From assembly GCF_001640025.1 (NCBI RefSeq), contig NC_031673.1, forward strand, positions 744,001 to 808,000: a stretch of DNA of 64,000 nt. The letters are read 5' to 3'. The translations under genes and the position numbers were made by a program. Source of the stretch: Sugiyamaella lignohabitans. Taxonomy: Eukaryota; Ascomycota; Dipodascomycetes; Dipodascales; Trichomonascaceae. Shown one piece after another: positions 10,801 through 22,993 of the stretch; positions within the stretch are counted from its first letter, which is position 1; each line of letters begins with the position of its first letter. The notes beneath the pieces were generated by a model that saw only the letters and a list, made by a program, of their open reading frames with translations, did not search any database and was not told the origin of the DNA.

Positions 10801-12962
10801 TATCTTCGACTGGTTCATCTTCTTCTCTATCTTCAATGGCAGTGGGTAGCTCTGGCACAAAAGAAATTGACAGAGCCTCGCGACTGGTGAAATCAGGGTT
10901 CGAGTCCATGACTTTAATTTGCAATGATTTTTTAATTGTGCTGCCTGAAAAATGTTTAATAAATTTGGTAAGCACTTTGTCAAAGTTCTCCAAACAAGAG
11001 AGTGACTTGAATATCTCTTTCACATCTATCAGTTTCTTTTGGACTGTTTCTGACCATTTAAGAAATGTGCTTCTTGAAAAAGGAGCTGCTCACAATGATT
11101 TCAAGAGTCCTATCTCTGATTCTGAAAAGCTTTCAGAAGTGGCATCGAATGGTGAGTTTCCATTGAATATCTTTGCTTTGTGGACGATGTCGTTGCTACG
11201 ACTGGCTATCACTGTTGGAGATACCAGAGCTCAGGTACGTAACGGGTCCATCCAAATATTGTTTCGTATTTTAGACTCCAACGGCAGCACCCTCCCTGTA
11301 GGAGTGTGGAAAACAGTCCAAACGATAGTAACACCAGTGGTCATGAAAGTTCGTCCGCCTGCCACCAACGATAAAGACGTAATTGCGTCTTGGACAGAGA
11401 CTATTTCACTGATATTGAATGGTTTCAGCAGTCTATATTCCTCATTTATTGGACAATTTGTTAAGCAGGATGATTTTAGTCTGTTGTGGAAGACATTGAT
11501 CAATTACTTACAAGCTTTGATCGATACAGATGCCTCTCATCTTTCTCTTCCTGTTTATACTGCATTGAATTCTGTATTGGTTAACTTTTCCAAAAACCAG
11601 AACATCTCCATCCCGGCTGAGTCAATTGAAGAAGCGTGGGAGTTTTGGACTTCGCAACATATCCCAGAAAGTCCGGTAGACACAAAATTAACCCAGGAAG
11701 CCTTGACAGTGTTTGTTCAAATCCACCAACCACTTCAAGCTCTATCCAGTCAAAAAGACTGCTCATATGAAAAAATTGCGAAGACTATCAAAATACTGGA
11801 ACAATGTACATCTTTTGCTCACATTCCACACCTCTATTCGGATAGAGACCACATGTCACCGCTACAGACGAAAAGTTTGGAACGTATTGAGTCTATTGAT
11901 ATCAGCGACGTTAAGGTTGCAAGTTTGATATTAGAAATACTTTCTGGATTTGTTCTTCTTGCCTTCTCCACTTCCGAGACTAAATCTCAGGATCCATCAT
12001 CGAAACGACCAACCTACATCAGTCTGGCAGCAGAGTCATTACAACTTCTCAAGACCAAATTCTCTATAGTATTACGCGCAGATTATGATGAATTATGCAA
12101 CAATCAAACTATTGAGAAAATATTTTCCTCGTTATTGGTTTTAATGGAAAAGAAATTTGACTGTCCTCTATTGGCCGAAAAGAAAGGCAATAAACCCAAA
12201 CAAATGTGGCAGACAGGAACAGAAATTTTCCTTTATATTTTAGAAGCTTTGCTTGATTCCAATTTTGACATCCAGCTATCTCAAGAACACATTACTGCAA
12301 TTTGGGACGTGGTGCTCAAATGTGGATTGGCAATTATTACAAACAAGTCCACGTCCTCTTTACAGTACGAGCCAGAGTACGAGAAATTCGATCATTCTTC
12401 TTATATCAAGTTCATCAGTCTTGTTGAACGTGGTTCGACGACTTCCGATGATTTCTGGTCTCGACTATTGCGTGGTATTTTTGAGTCATCAGCGATCTAT
12501 TACCGTGGGAAGATAAATAAGGAGTATTATAGAATTGGTGATCCAGATGTGTCAGTATTAAGACTTGTTCGTGATCCCTTTTATGGGTCCACAGAGCGTC
12601 CAATCCTGAAGTCACGAGTTAACCTCTCTCATTTATGCTTGAGAGAACTTTTCCGATTGTCATACAAGCCCCCAAAGAACACAGCTCTGGTTGTACAACA
12701 GTCATCTAAATTCCTGAACTGGAGAGTCGCAATAACCCTGCATCAGTATGTGGCTGATCAACCGCTACGGGGACGTATGCCCATGCCAAATGTAACTAGA
12801 GATGAGCTGGTTAAGCTTTTGAATCTTGTTTACGAATACCACGATGACAAGAGTCTCAGTCAGCAGTTTGAGCTTGTCTGCAAATGCATATCAGTATCCA
12901 ACAAAGATAAGGAAATACTAGATCTGCTGGAAAAATGCCTCTTGACTATACATAGAAAATAA
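7826..12962 (+). CDS. MON2: MON2, large Golgi/endosome trafficking scaffold (Sec7/BIG-related, no Sec7 domain)
   Basis: Three exons: 7826-7906, 8095-8164 and 8227-12962, giving 1628 aa against about 1636 in S. cerevisiae. Mon2 is a peripheral Golgi/endosome protein that works with the flippase Neo1 and Dop1 in vacuole and recycling traffic. Family stretches are clear: SKRRNSE-like QTKRRNSELK at the N-terminus, SRNAKYGATAIQCLHSL, ATHLGIDIQLKILQ and TASATLQQLI. The C-terminus has a block around VAITLHQYVADQPLRGR. The protein is alpha-solenoid in character with no membrane segment. Intron 1 (7907-8094, GTACGT to TACTAACTAATTGGCAG) carries a double-hairpin unit; intron 2 (8165-8226, 62 nt) does not. 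Splicing joins K-G|AA to read FLKELANDP, matching the family. It is convergent with CHS3, 128 bp apart. Confidence 0.96.
7940..7994 (+). repeat. GC-rich double-hairpin unit in MON2 intron 1
   Basis: Plus unit with tail 2, followed by ATTGCGGGGACCCTGG, a core remnant. It is a solitary half-element with head hairpin loop GCT. Confidence 0.93.
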
Positions 12963-13090
12963 TTATTTATTTCAACATAACAAATATATATAATATAAAG
13001 ACCATAATTTTAATAGTAAAACTTGGTATATGCACACTTTACCTCCCAAAACTCTTTTCTTATTCACCACACCATAATGCAACATTGTAA

Positions 13091-16000
13091 TCAAAATTGA
13101 GTCATATCCTCAGGTCTTTGAACAAACTCAGATCCCAAGTTACTCGTCGTTGGTGAGGCATGGTCCATGGTATGTGAATTCAGTGACATGGGTGCATTCA
13201 AAGATGACGATGACAGCATAGAAACAGTGCCCTCTCCCCATCCAGATGACTGTGGATAGATGTTTCTGCTTCGTTCGCGCTGGAAGTCTCTCCATCTCTT
13301 CATGATGATTTGAGAAGAGTCGAACTCACCAGAGGTCTCATCATGGCCACCCTTATCACCACCTTCGATGGTACGAGTATCACCCCAACTGAAATCGTCA
13401 AACTTCCAGTAAGCATTCATTGGCAGGACAAAATTCCAAATGGGCAAAGAGAACAAATAGATAATCATCCACAAGACATAGGAAAGTCTGCTAGCAGTAA
13501 TTACAATCAAGACTCCAGGAAGACCCAAAATCAATGCCAAAAGAATAAGAGACATGGTAGGAGTAGGCTTCCTTACAATGGCAATAATAACAACGTAAAG
13601 AGTAAAGGTAATAGCAGCAGGAAGAACGAGAGTAGAAACCAAATCAACGAAAACAACAAACTGCATCGAGATACAGAAGACACCACACAAGTCACGGACA
13701 AGCACCAACTCCATCAAATTGTGTACAGTAGAGTTGATCCATCTTCTTCTTTGCGACAGGAGAACCTTAAATTCAGCAGGTACAATTGTTTTACAGGCGG
13801 CCTTGGGAACGAAAATCTGTTTTCTTTTGGGGAAGGTTCTCAACATTAGAGTAGACAAGAAACGATCTTCACCAAGAAGCAACAAATTCTTTTTGTGGAG
13901 GGTGTCGACGACATTTTCAGCATAACGCTCGACAATATCAGGGTTGGCAAGAATAGGGATCCAGAATCCATCGTCGCCTTTAGGGGCTTTGATACGGTAC
14001 ATACAGAAACATCCAGGCAAACAAGTAACACCGCCAAACACAGACTCAAAGGCCTTGGCTTGGTGGTGGGAGATGAAATATTCAAACACTTGAATCATAC
14101 TAACCCAGGACTCAGTCTTATTGGCAATCTTTGTCTCACCACACAAACCCATGACTTCAGGGTCCTTGACCATTTGAGCAACCATATGAGTGATGGAGTC
14201 AGGGAATACCTTAGTATCAGCGTCCACCATAAGCACTATCTCGTAAAAGTCGGGGGCTATACCAGTGATCTTATACATACCATTGAAAATCTCAAACTCG
14301 AGCTCAGTCATACGCTCATCAAACATGACCCTCTGTAAGAAACTCATGAGGATGATTTGAGAGTCACGCTTACCTCTGTTACCGGGCTTGGCAGTTCCCT
14401 CTTCAGCAGGGGTACCACATTTGACAATTGTCATGATAGGAACTCTTTGCTGCTTGGCAACGTCAACAGTGCTATCATCATACTTGTAAAATCCAGAGTA
14501 TACCTTGGCCATATTGTGACGCTTGGCACCACTAACAACCGACACATAGGAATAAGGCTTGACTTGGTCCATAGGCTCGGCAAAATCGGTCATCATGGAC
14601 AAGGCAATTTCAGGGGTAGACATATCGTTACCAGAACCCTTGATGATACCATCACAAATGATCAAAATGAGCTTGTGAGAGTTTGGATAGTCGGTAGTGG
14701 CAATAGAGTCCAAAGTAGTTCGAAGACCGTCAATTGACTCGGAATAGGCAGTGACAAGACAAATAGTATGAGCAAGTGGGAAACCAAAAGGTTGGAAATC
14801 AACTGGTGGTTGAGGAACCAAGTAGTCGTAAGAGCCAGGGCCACCACTGTAAACTTGACTCTGTTGCTCAGCAGGCATTGCGTTAGGAGGATAATCAGAG
14901 TATGAGTCTTCCAACATGAGACCACCAGCTCCACGGTACGAAGTATCACCCTGCAAAAATGAGTTGTCACCAACAACATCACTGCTGGCATTGTTATTCA
15001 ACAAGAAAGAGTTTCTCGAGGCATCGTTATTACCCAAGTTCATTCCATAGATGGAACCTCCAGGAACGAGCTTTGAAGTAGAAGTGACGGGGATTTGAGA
15101 CATCATGGTAACACTTTGACGGTTGATAGCTTTATCGTTGCCCTTTAAGAATTTGGAATTGCGGTCTTTACGACGAGGAGGAGCAGGGGCTTTCTTAATA
15201 GGACCCTGAGAGTAAATATTATTTGACCAATCCTCAATCTCCTGGTTATGCTTTTCCAATTGTTTTCTGTCCATATAGAAAGCACCTTGACGTCCAGAAA
15301 TAAACCACTTGAAGTAACAAGCAAACAAGAACTTAATACCGACCAGACCGATAATGAACACTAATGACACATACAACACGACCTGAGACGCAATACAACC
15401 GATATTCTCGGTGTCAATGTAACCTACTTTGATGACCTCAGATAAACATTTAGCGATTTGGCCGTCTCGTCCGTGGGACATGAGCTGGGTGATATCAGCG
15501 CCCATAATAGTCGAGTCCTTTTGAAGCATTGTGAATTCCGATGGGTAGTTCAAGTTTGACTTGTCAATAAAATTCAGCAACGACAAGTCCAAGACAGCTC
15601 CATTGTAGACAACGAGTTTTCTAGTAGAGTTCTTGATATCGTCCCAAGTGAAATAAACCTCAGCAGCAGCTTTCAAACCAAAATACTCTTGACGAGCCTT
15701 ACCCGATGTATGACAGGCATATCCATTATAATGAGGGAAAGTGAAATTTGGTTGAGTAGTACCGTTCTGGCTAAAAGTTTGACAAGGAAAGTACCAAGCA
15801 ACATTACCCTTGTTATCATGAGGAATCTTACTATCAGCCTTTGGAGTAATCAAACCTCGACAGTTACCATTGACATTTTGGAACAAAAATGAAGCATCCT
15901 GACCAGCAGCATTGACTGGAGGATACAGGATATTCGTATCCTTTGGAATACCTACAGCTTCAGGGTGTTTAAAAGTCTCCATTTCATAAGCGCGACCATT

Positions 16001-17294
16001 GATAATAAGATATCCTTGATTGACCTCGTTGTTTCGAAGACGAACAAGATTGTTGTTACAAACAGTAGTAGTGAAACCAAAAGTCAAGTAGGCAACAAAA
16101 GCTGCTACATACATGATGACAGTGATAAGACCCATTTTTTCTCTCCAGGCCATTTGACGGTCTTTAGTGCGCATACCAAAAAGTTTGAGAACAGGAGCAG
16201 GGGCCCAGAATGTGACAATTTTACAGTAAGCATGCCAGAACGAGGTAGGTTTTTTTGCACCTGGCAAAGGTTTATTAGCAGCTTTTTTCTCTGACATTTT
16301 TCTCGACATTTCACGGGCTCCACCTTTACCACTACCAGGACCATCATCGGCATTCAAAGGCTCGACCTGGTCGGTATCATTGTCATTAAGATTCGATGGG
16401 CCGTAATGGTCCATATCATTTTTAACACCGTATGGATTTGTATCGTCATAAGATTTGTTTCCATTCTCATATGGATTATCTTCGTAATTATCCTCGCCGC
16501 CATTTTCATCGTTCAAACCATAAACATTACGACCACCTTTAGCGTCAACATACACATCACCGCCATCAGCATCGTATTCCTGTTTTTCATTTGGACTCTG
16601 TGAACGACTAAGATCGGTCATAGGAATGTCTCTTGTATGAGGGTGTTCATAAACAGCGGGGTCAGCACCGGACGGAGCGGCCTGCACCTGGATGCGACCA
16701 GCCTGCTGAGCAGCAACCTGTGTATAATGATATTGAGGGTGATCCGGGTCGATTCTTGATCTTTCTGGTCTCACCAATGATCTCTTTCTGCCAATACCGT
16801 CATGCTCATACTGGCCAATAGTAGCATTCGAACTGCTTTTAGGCATTTTTCCTGGCGACCCAAAATTGGCCTCTTCATCAAACGCTTCATACGCACCTCC
16901 CGTGCCAGACCCTGACGCACCACCGGCGGTTCCGCCCTTACCAACGAAGTTTCTGAACGAACCGGACCTATCCACTGGACCGGGAGTTAGTGACTGGACT
17001 TACGGTGGGGGGACATGCCTCCGGCGGCTGGGGCTCCGCCCCAGACCCTGGTTGCTCCTCTCGCTTCGCTCGAGTCGGGCGTCGGGTGAGCCAGTTCCGG
17101 GTGGGATTGGGGGACCAAAATCCAGCAAATTCCCGCTAAACCTCTCTTCCCAAGCAAATCCCAGCTACCCAGCAACCCCTAACAGCAGCGACACCCCACG
17201 CCCGACTCGAGCGAAGCGAGAGGAGCAACCAGGGTCTGGGGCGGAGCCCCAGCCGCCGGAGGCACATCCGACACCCCCCAAACCAAAACTTACT
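13091..17294 (-). CDS. CHS3: Chitin synthase, class IV (CHS3 type)
   Basis: 1294 aa, membrane UDP-GlcNAc chitin synthase making most cell-wall chitin. The N-terminal ~250 residues are hydrophilic. Membrane segments lie near 280-305 and 525-555, and the catalytic core follows with VDADTK near 913, LGEDRFLS near 1035 and the signature QRRRW near 1073. Several membrane helices follow at 1090-1215. The start codon is split by an intron: exon 1 ends ATCAACA at 17294, donor GTAAGT at 17293. The branch is CACTAAC, the acceptor CCAG ends at 16975, and the next bases are TGGATAGG. Splicing therefore creates ATG GAT AGG (MDRSGSFRN) in a good CAACATGG context. No ATG occurs in the 120 nt upstream. The 319-nt intron carries two double-hairpin units. 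Confidence 0.95.
17016..17264. repeat. Two double-hairpin units in the CHS3 start-codon intron
   Basis: Plus unit 17016-17077 and minus unit 17204-17264, both tail 1, heads outward, with a long 126-bp spacer. Both lie inside the CHS3 intron. Confidence 0.93.
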
Positions 17295-18051
17295 GTTGAT
17301 ATTTTATTCCAAAAAAAAGTTGACAACCGAACCAACGAGCGAACACAGCTAATGATAAAGAAACTGGAGTTAGTTTGCCAGGTAGTGTCAGGTGTTTCGT
17401 ATTAGACCCTGCCGATGCTAGGCTATTTACGACGGATTCCACGACGTAAACACTAGTGAAAGGTGTTGAAAAACCAAAAAAACGAGAGTGTGAGATTGTG
17501 AGATTGATTTTATAGCCTCGATCAAGACCAAAATATAAAAAGTCAAGTGTCAAAAGCAGAAAGTCTGGTGTGTCTTTTTGCTTGGTCAGGGAGGTCTGAG
17601 GAGATAATGAGACAATGTGCAAGGGCTCATAAACAAAATATTCCCATGCTGGAAAAACGGTAGCCGCGCTTGTCCTGGTCGTCTATGCAAGCACTCACAT
17701 GTGTCTGTTTACAAATATAGCTATTTTCAGCATTAAAGATTGTCAATTTCGCGTTCATCCTAACCCAAAACGGCCTGCCCATCACTCGCAAAATAAACAA
17801 ATTCTTTTTTTAGCACCGCACGGCGCTATCACCCCCTGAGCTGCATCTCCGCCGGGGGGCCGCAATTCAGGGGGTGGTGTGTGCCTCCGGCGGCTGGGGC
17901 GCTGCCCCAGACCCCGTGGCTCCTCTCGCTGCGCTCGAGTCGGGGCGTCGAGGGTCCCAGCAGTCTCCTGCGAAGCAGGAGCTACGGGGTCTGGGGCGGA
18001 GCCCCAGCCGCCGGAGGCAACGGGCCACTCAGGGGATGGATTCGCGTGTTA
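17295..18051. other. Intergenic region upstream of CHS3
   Basis: Holds the CHS3 5' leader and promoter, an AT-rich stretch, an inverted repeat near 17835-17870 (ACCCCCTGAG and TTCAGGGGGT), and a complete double-hairpin pair. No gene seen. Confidence 0.6.
17882..18019. repeat. GC-rich double-hairpin element, complete pair
   Basis: Plus unit 17882-17942 (tail 1), core GGGCGTCGAGGGTCCCAGCA, minus unit 17965-18019 (tail 2). It ends 33 bp from the stop codon of the neighbouring minus-strand gene. Confidence 0.95.
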
Positions 18052-18798
18052 TTAGAGGGTGGTAGTTGGTGAGGGCGAGTCGGTAGGTTCCAGTTTCCGG
18101 TTTGTGTCGGCCCAGAGAGAGGTGGAAGAGGCAGAGAGTAGTGCTGAGGTGTCAGATTGTTGTTTGGGCGAAGAGGGATCGGATTCTTTGGCCTTTTTCT
18201 CAGCACCGAGCTTTTGACCCCAGAACGCAAGTTTGAAGACAGACCGCCAGAACTCGAGGTTTGACCCTCCTCCCATACGGAGAACGACGTCTTGGGCTAG
18301 GTAGAGCATGTGCCTATCGGTGACATCGAACGTAAACCGAAGCATCATAGTTCGAAGGTTGGATCCTCCATAGGTCAGTTTGTCGGCGATATGACACCAG
18401 GGTGGGTTATAAGCCAGATTATACAACATACGAGTAACAAAAGATTGGCCATCCTCGGATTTGACAAACGAATCGAGAATGCCGAAATTGTTGAAAATGC
18501 TGTTAGGAAGCTCACATCCAAACCGCATCAGATCAAACACATTCGTCAAAGGAGTATTGGTGATCTCAGAGATCAAATGTGGTTTGTTGACCAGGTTGCT
18601 GAAAATCCGGATAACCTCATCTGGAGCGGCCATTTTCACTGGAACAATTTCAGTACGACTTTGACCAGGAATGGCCGGACCACGAAGTGTCGAAGCCGTT
18701 ACCACTGTCTTCGACGGACCACTACTACCGGGCTCCAACCCGGCATCCGACCCTCTTCCCCGACGAAGCGGCGACGAAATTGAGTCAAATTTCACCAT
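18052..18798 (-). CDS. Protein of unknown function, 248 aa
   Basis: I do not recognise this family. The ATG at 18798 opens a clean frame after a short AT-rich promoter. The N-terminal ~55 residues are Ser/Gly/Arg-rich and look disordered. Residues about 57-190 look folded and hydrophobic enough to be a domain (DEVIRIFSNLVNKPHLI, FDLMRFGCELPNSIFNN, RMLYNLAYNPPWCHIADKL, FWRSVFKLAFWG). The C-terminal ~50 residues are Ser/Thr/Asp-rich. There is no clear transmembrane helix or signal peptide. The composition contrast between middle and ends argues for a real protein rather than a chance frame. Codon use is like its neighbours. Confidence 0.7.
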   Translation of the reverse strand: MVKFDSISSPLRRGRGSDAGLEPGSSGPSKTVVTASTLRGPAIPGQSRTEIVPVKMAAPDEVIRIFSNLVNKPHLISEITNTPLTNVFDLMRFGCELPNSIFNNFGILDSFVKSEDGQSFVTRMLYNLAYNPPWCHIADKLTYGGSNLRTMMLRFTFDVTDRHMLYLAQDVVLRMGGGSNLEFWRSVFKLAFWGQKLGAEKKAKESDPSSPKQQSDTSALLSASSTSLWADTNRKLEPTDSPSPTTTL

Positions 18799-19152
18799 CG
18801 GTGTAACAACACAACCTGTCTCATCTCTCCCAGCACTTCCCTGCTACTTAAATACCCACATCCACCCCGCAATCCCTGCCTGCATATGACGCAGGGTCCA
18901 CGGCGATCACCCAGGGGTCGGGTCGGGGTGTGCCTCCGGCGGCTGGGGCTCCGCCCCAGACCCTGGTTGCTCCTGCTTCGCAGGAGACTGGGACCGTCGA
19001 CGCAACGACTCGAGCGCAGCGAGAGGAGCAGTGGGGTCTGGGGCGCAGCCCCAGCCGCCGGAGGCAGACCCCCCGTCGTCCCCCGTGACAACAGTCGAAA
19101 TATACAATAAATATTAGATACAGGTGGCCGGTGAAGAGTGGGTGAGAGGTGG
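18799..19152. other. Intergenic region with a double-hairpin pair
   Basis: Promoter of the 248-aa gene (TATTTAAG on the minus strand near 18845-18850), then a complete element at 18931-19066. No gene seen. Confidence 0.6.
18931..19066. repeat. GC-rich double-hairpin element, complete pair
   Basis: Plus unit 18931-18986 (tail 2), core containing GGGACCGTCGACG, minus unit 19007-19066 (tail 1). Same element as at 2174 but in the opposite orientation. Confidence 0.95.
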
Positions 19153-19563
19153 TTACTCTGACATGTCGTCGTTTTCGTCGGCTTTGGGTTTGGACGCCCG
19201 TTCTTTCTTTTCCTGCTTTCTTCGCTCCTTTTTGAGTTTCTTTCTTTGCTCTTTGCTAATTTTGCCGTCGGATGCTGGCTTTACAGTGCCGTTAGGGAGG
19301 GCATCAGCGTCCATGTTGATATCCATGTTGACATCGGCCTGGTCTTCGCCGTCGACGAACTCTTCGGGATCCTGCAGCAGCGATGGCAGGCCACGAAGAC
19401 TTCTTTGTAGTCGTGTGAGTTGATGAGAAACACTGTCTTTGGTAGTGATGGAGTCGAGATATTGAGTCAGAACTTCCTCAGCTTCGCTGTTGGAGATGGT
19501 AGTAGAGGAGATGATTTCCGACGAGGTAGGCGCCTGTCGCCTGTATCTTGTGCTAGTGGCCAT
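19153..19563 (-). CDS. Small lysine-rich protein of unknown function, 136 aa
   Basis: Start at the ATG reading MATSTRYRRQAP; the frame extends a little further upstream but without another ATG. Residues about 12-60 contain a possible helical segment (SEAEEVLTQYLDSI, HQLTRLQRSLRGLPSLL). An Asp-rich linker follows, then a highly basic stretch (KISKEQRKKLKKERRKQEKK) and an acidic tail. The charge pattern suggests a nucleolar or RNA-associated protein, but this is inference only. No family is recognised. Confidence 0.6.
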   Translation of the reverse strand: MATSTRYRRQAPTSSEIISSTTISNSEAEEVLTQYLDSITTKDSVSHQLTRLQRSLRGLPSLLQDPEEFVDGEDQADVNMDINMDADALPNGTVKPASDGKISKEQRKKLKKERRKQEKKERASKPKADENDDMSE

Positions 19564-19871
19564 GGCTGTGAAAAAATGCAAGTACGAAACTGATCAGACG
19601 GGACTGTCGTTTTTGATAAATAAATAAGTTTTATTACCAGTTCAATACCACCCACTGATTGAGAAATGAACGATAATACTTTTAAGTATAGGAATCAAAT
19701 GGTAATGCAGATCACCCCCAAAAAATATATTTTTTCAGTGTATAATGCACGGCTGGCAATAGTCGGGAAAATGCAATCTGTAACCTAACATCGGCATCAG
19801 CATGAAATTCTCTACTTCACGAGATTCACCGGATAATCTATCACTGCCACTTCACAGAACTATATTCCACA

Positions 19872-20429
19872 ATGCTGAGTCGATTCTGCCGTTCTGCTCT
19901 TAGCAGCTACTCGCGCCCTTCACTAGCTACCAGGTAAGCATTTTTTATTTGATTTTTGGTTTTTGAACGTGGTTTTGACCCGGCCATGATCTGGATTCAG
20001 TTGACTCGACGATAGGTGGTTTGTGGTTCCACGTCTCGAATTCGCTGATTTTGATTCAGAATTTAAGCCAGCTATTCTTTCATATGAAATAATTGTACTA
20101 ACAATGCCAGATACGCTGCTTCAGTGAGCCAACGAGGTCTGTCGATGCTGTCAGGCAGCTCGCAGACCGGCATCTCTGCCTTCCGCCAAAAGCTACAGAG
20201 ACCAGGAACCTCGCTGCCGGACCTGACTCCCTCATTTGGCGGTGTCCTCTCTGGCAGCTCCATCTCGGGCATCATCCAGCGTCGTTTCAAAGCGAGAGGT
20301 AACACCTACCAGCCATCGACCATCCGACGAAAGAGAAAATTCGGGTTCCTGGCGAGACTGCGAAGCCGTTACGGCAAAAAGATCCTCGACCGTAGAAGAG
20401 AAAAGGGCCGCTGGTACCTCACCCACTAA
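19872..20429 (+). CDS. MRPL34: Mitochondrial ribosomal protein bL34m
   Basis: Exons 19872-19933 and 20111-20429, 126 aa. The C-terminal ~45 residues are the bL34 signature ([18 protein letters not shown], then [14 protein letters not shown]). The first ~35 residues are Arg/Ser-rich with few acids ([17 protein letters not shown]), a mitochondrial targeting sequence. The protein is part of the large mitoribosomal subunit. The 177-nt intron (GTAAGC to TACTAACAATGCCAG) splits an arginine codon and has no GC-rich element. It is convergent with the mitochondrial AspRS gene. Confidence 0.95.
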
Positions 20430-20491
20430 ACAACCTCTGCATTCCACCTGTAAATAGCTAATCATTTGACACTAATTTTGACGGGGGTCTC

Positions 20492-20629
20492 TGCCTCCGG
20501 CGGCTGGGGCTCCGCCCCAGACCCCGTAGCTCCTGCTTCGCAGGAGATGGCTGGGACCGTAGACGGACCGACTCGAGCGCAGCGAGAGGAGCAGCGGGGT
20601 CTGGGGCGGAGCCCCAGCCGCCGGAGGCA
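20492..20629. repeat. GC-rich double-hairpin element between convergent genes
   Basis: Plus unit 20492-20546 (tail 2), core ATGGCTGGGACCGTAGACGG, minus unit 20570-20629 (tail 1). It fills most of the 233-bp gap between the MRPL34 and AspRS stop codons. Confidence 0.95.
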
Positions 20630-20662
20630 GGTCCGGGAGAGAGAGAGAGAGGGGGGGTCTAT

Positions 20663-22993
20663 TTACATGGTGCGGATGTGGTAGGGCCCCAGTTGCGAGG
20701 GCTTGACTTTGCTGGGGCTGCCGATGAGCGGGTCGGCGCCGGTGATGGTTTTGGGGAACGCGATGACGTCGCGGATCGAGGAGGTTCGTGAGAGCATGGC
20801 GGTCATGCGGTCGAACCCGATGGCGAGACCGGCGTGTGGTGGACAGCCCGTGTCGAAGGCTTCGAGAAGGTGCCCGAAAAGTGCCTTGGAGTTGGTGATG
20901 TTGAGGATTTCTTCGAAAATGTACTTTTGTAGTTTGGTGTCGTGGATACGTGTACTGCCACCGCCGACTTCTACCCCATTGATGACGAGATCGTAATGCT
21001 GGCCTCGGGCTTGCAGTGGTGCGGTCGACAGAAGCTCGTAGTCGTCCATGTGAACCATGGTGAACGGGTGGTGTGTTGATACGTAAGATGTAAGGTCGAA
21101 TTTTGGGTAGTCTACTCGAGTAGAAGTAGTTGAGTTTGAAGTGTTGACTTCAGGTTGGGTGGTCTCTACAGGGTTGAATAGTGGGAAATCATCGACCCAG
21201 GTAGCTACAAAGTCGTCTGGGGTGATGAGAGGTTGGCCATCAGCTCCAGTTCTGAGATACTGGTTGGGGAATTGTTCAATAGCAAGCTGTCTGAACCTGC
21301 CAAGAGGAGTGGGATTCTCATATGATAGTTGCTGTCGCGTGCTAAATGCCACAATGTCTCCAGTTTGTAGCGACAATTCCCTGTAGAATCGGGTCTTGTC
21401 TGTAATATTTACAACGCTAGGGGGCAGGATTCTTTCAACAGTCTGCTCTATAGACGCAAGATCAGACTCTGTTATCAGGGCTATCTTGGGTATTCTCGCT
21501 TTATAGCTCTTTTCGTCGGATAGAAAGTCGATCTGCTCTTGGGTAAAGGAACCGTTTACTTCGGGACGGATCACGAGTGCTTCAATAATTGGATACTCTG
21601 GGCTCTCTATGGCTTTAGCAGAGTCTGAGAGATCAATAATTTCAAGACTACTTCGTAGATCCGGTTTATCGATGCCAAACCTGCTGATGGCACTGTTATA
21701 AGACAAGCTTCTAAAAGCGTTAGGGCTGTCGGAGTCGACTTTTTCCAAGTACTTTCCATCGGCTGTCAATGTATACATAGGAATATCGAGGACACCCGAC
21801 CAGACGTTCTGTACAACGGTTTCAACGACCCGTCGAATATCCTGGCCACTGGCAAAACTCATTTCCAGATCCAGCTGGGTGAATTCTGGCTGGCGGTCGG
21901 CACGCAAGTCTTCGTCTCGAAAACAACGAGCAATCTGATAGTATCCATGAACTCCAGAAGCCATGAGCAGTTGTTTGTACTGTTGTGGGCTCTGAGGTAA
22001 TGCATACATCAGTCCTTTCCTTCTGGTCGGGACAAGGAACTCGCTTGCTCCTTCTGGAGTCGACTTGAACAACAATGGTGTTTCTATTTCCATGAATTCC
22101 AGACTGTCTAATACCTGTCTACAAATAGACATGATCTTTGCTCGTCGTCTCAGAGTCTCCTGAAACTGAGGTTGTCGTAACTGGATGTACCGGTACTCAG
22201 GGGGCCATTCTTTAGTACCGCTTGTCAAGTGTGCTCCCACAATGCTAGCCTCATTGAGCACCTGAACTGATTGGACGTTGATATCGAGGTCTGTACTACC
22301 AGAATTAGCACTTGATTCGACAATTCCACTGACACTGATAGAGCTCTCAGGTTTCAGCGACCGTATGACCGACGGCTCATTACGATCTACCAATTGGATT
22401 GTATTTCCATTATAATCACGAATCTTGGCAAACACCAGTCCCTTAGATAGTTTCTTGGGCTTCTTGTCAACCCATCCTGACAGTCTAATAGACGATCCAA
22501 TAGGTCGCGCTTCCAGAATTGACTTGACTGTGGTGTCGTTTCGCGGAAATACAACTACGACTTCGTTAGTACGCTGTCGAAACAGACTGCCTCCGGCGGC
22601 TGGGGCTACGCCCCAGACCCCTTGGCTCCTCTCGCTACGCTCGAGTCGGGACTCGGGGTCCCCCTGGTATCTACTCGTGGCAGCGTTCGAGGGAGACCAA
22701 AGCCAGGGACTCAGTTTTGGAAATCAAAAATTGGTGGAGTGATTAATTATCAACATTCTCTGCTTAACAATCCACTTACACTTCTTTATAGTCTCTTCTT
22801 TCGGCGGAAGAGTGCTTTTTGAAGTACCGTATGGCCTTGAAGTAGTGACTGATCCAGCCTTTGATCCTGCTCTCAAACCTAAACTACTGGCTGCTCCAGT
22901 CACAGAACCAGATAAATAGGCATTTTGCGATCTCTGGCAGGTTAGCAGGACTCGTCTGAGTCTCTGTCTTCCTACCCTGGCTGGCCAACTCAT
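20663..22993 (-). CDS. MSD1: Mitochondrial aspartyl-tRNA synthetase
   Basis: Exons 22780-22993 and 20663-22560, about 703 aa (S. cerevisiae Msd1 is 658). A class II synthetase of the bacterial/mitochondrial AspRS type that charges tRNA-Asp in mitochondria. The N-terminus MSWPARVGRQRLRRVLLT is a typical presequence. The OB-fold anticodon domain includes RLSGWVDKKPKKLSKGLVFA, motif 2 is RCFRDEDLRADRQPEFTQLD, and the C-terminal motif 3 region includes GLAIGFDRMTAMLSRTSSIR. The intron (22561-22779, GTAAGT to TACTAACGAAG) splits a Phe codon and holds one double-hairpin unit. The frame can be extended upstream only without an ATG, so 22993 is preferred. Confidence 0.94.
22588..22648 (+). repeat. 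GC-rich double-hairpin unit in the MSD1 intron
   Basis: Solitary plus unit with tail 1 (variant CTCGCTACGCTCGAGTCG), lying just upstream on the plus strand of the intron's acceptor side. Confidence 0.93.
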
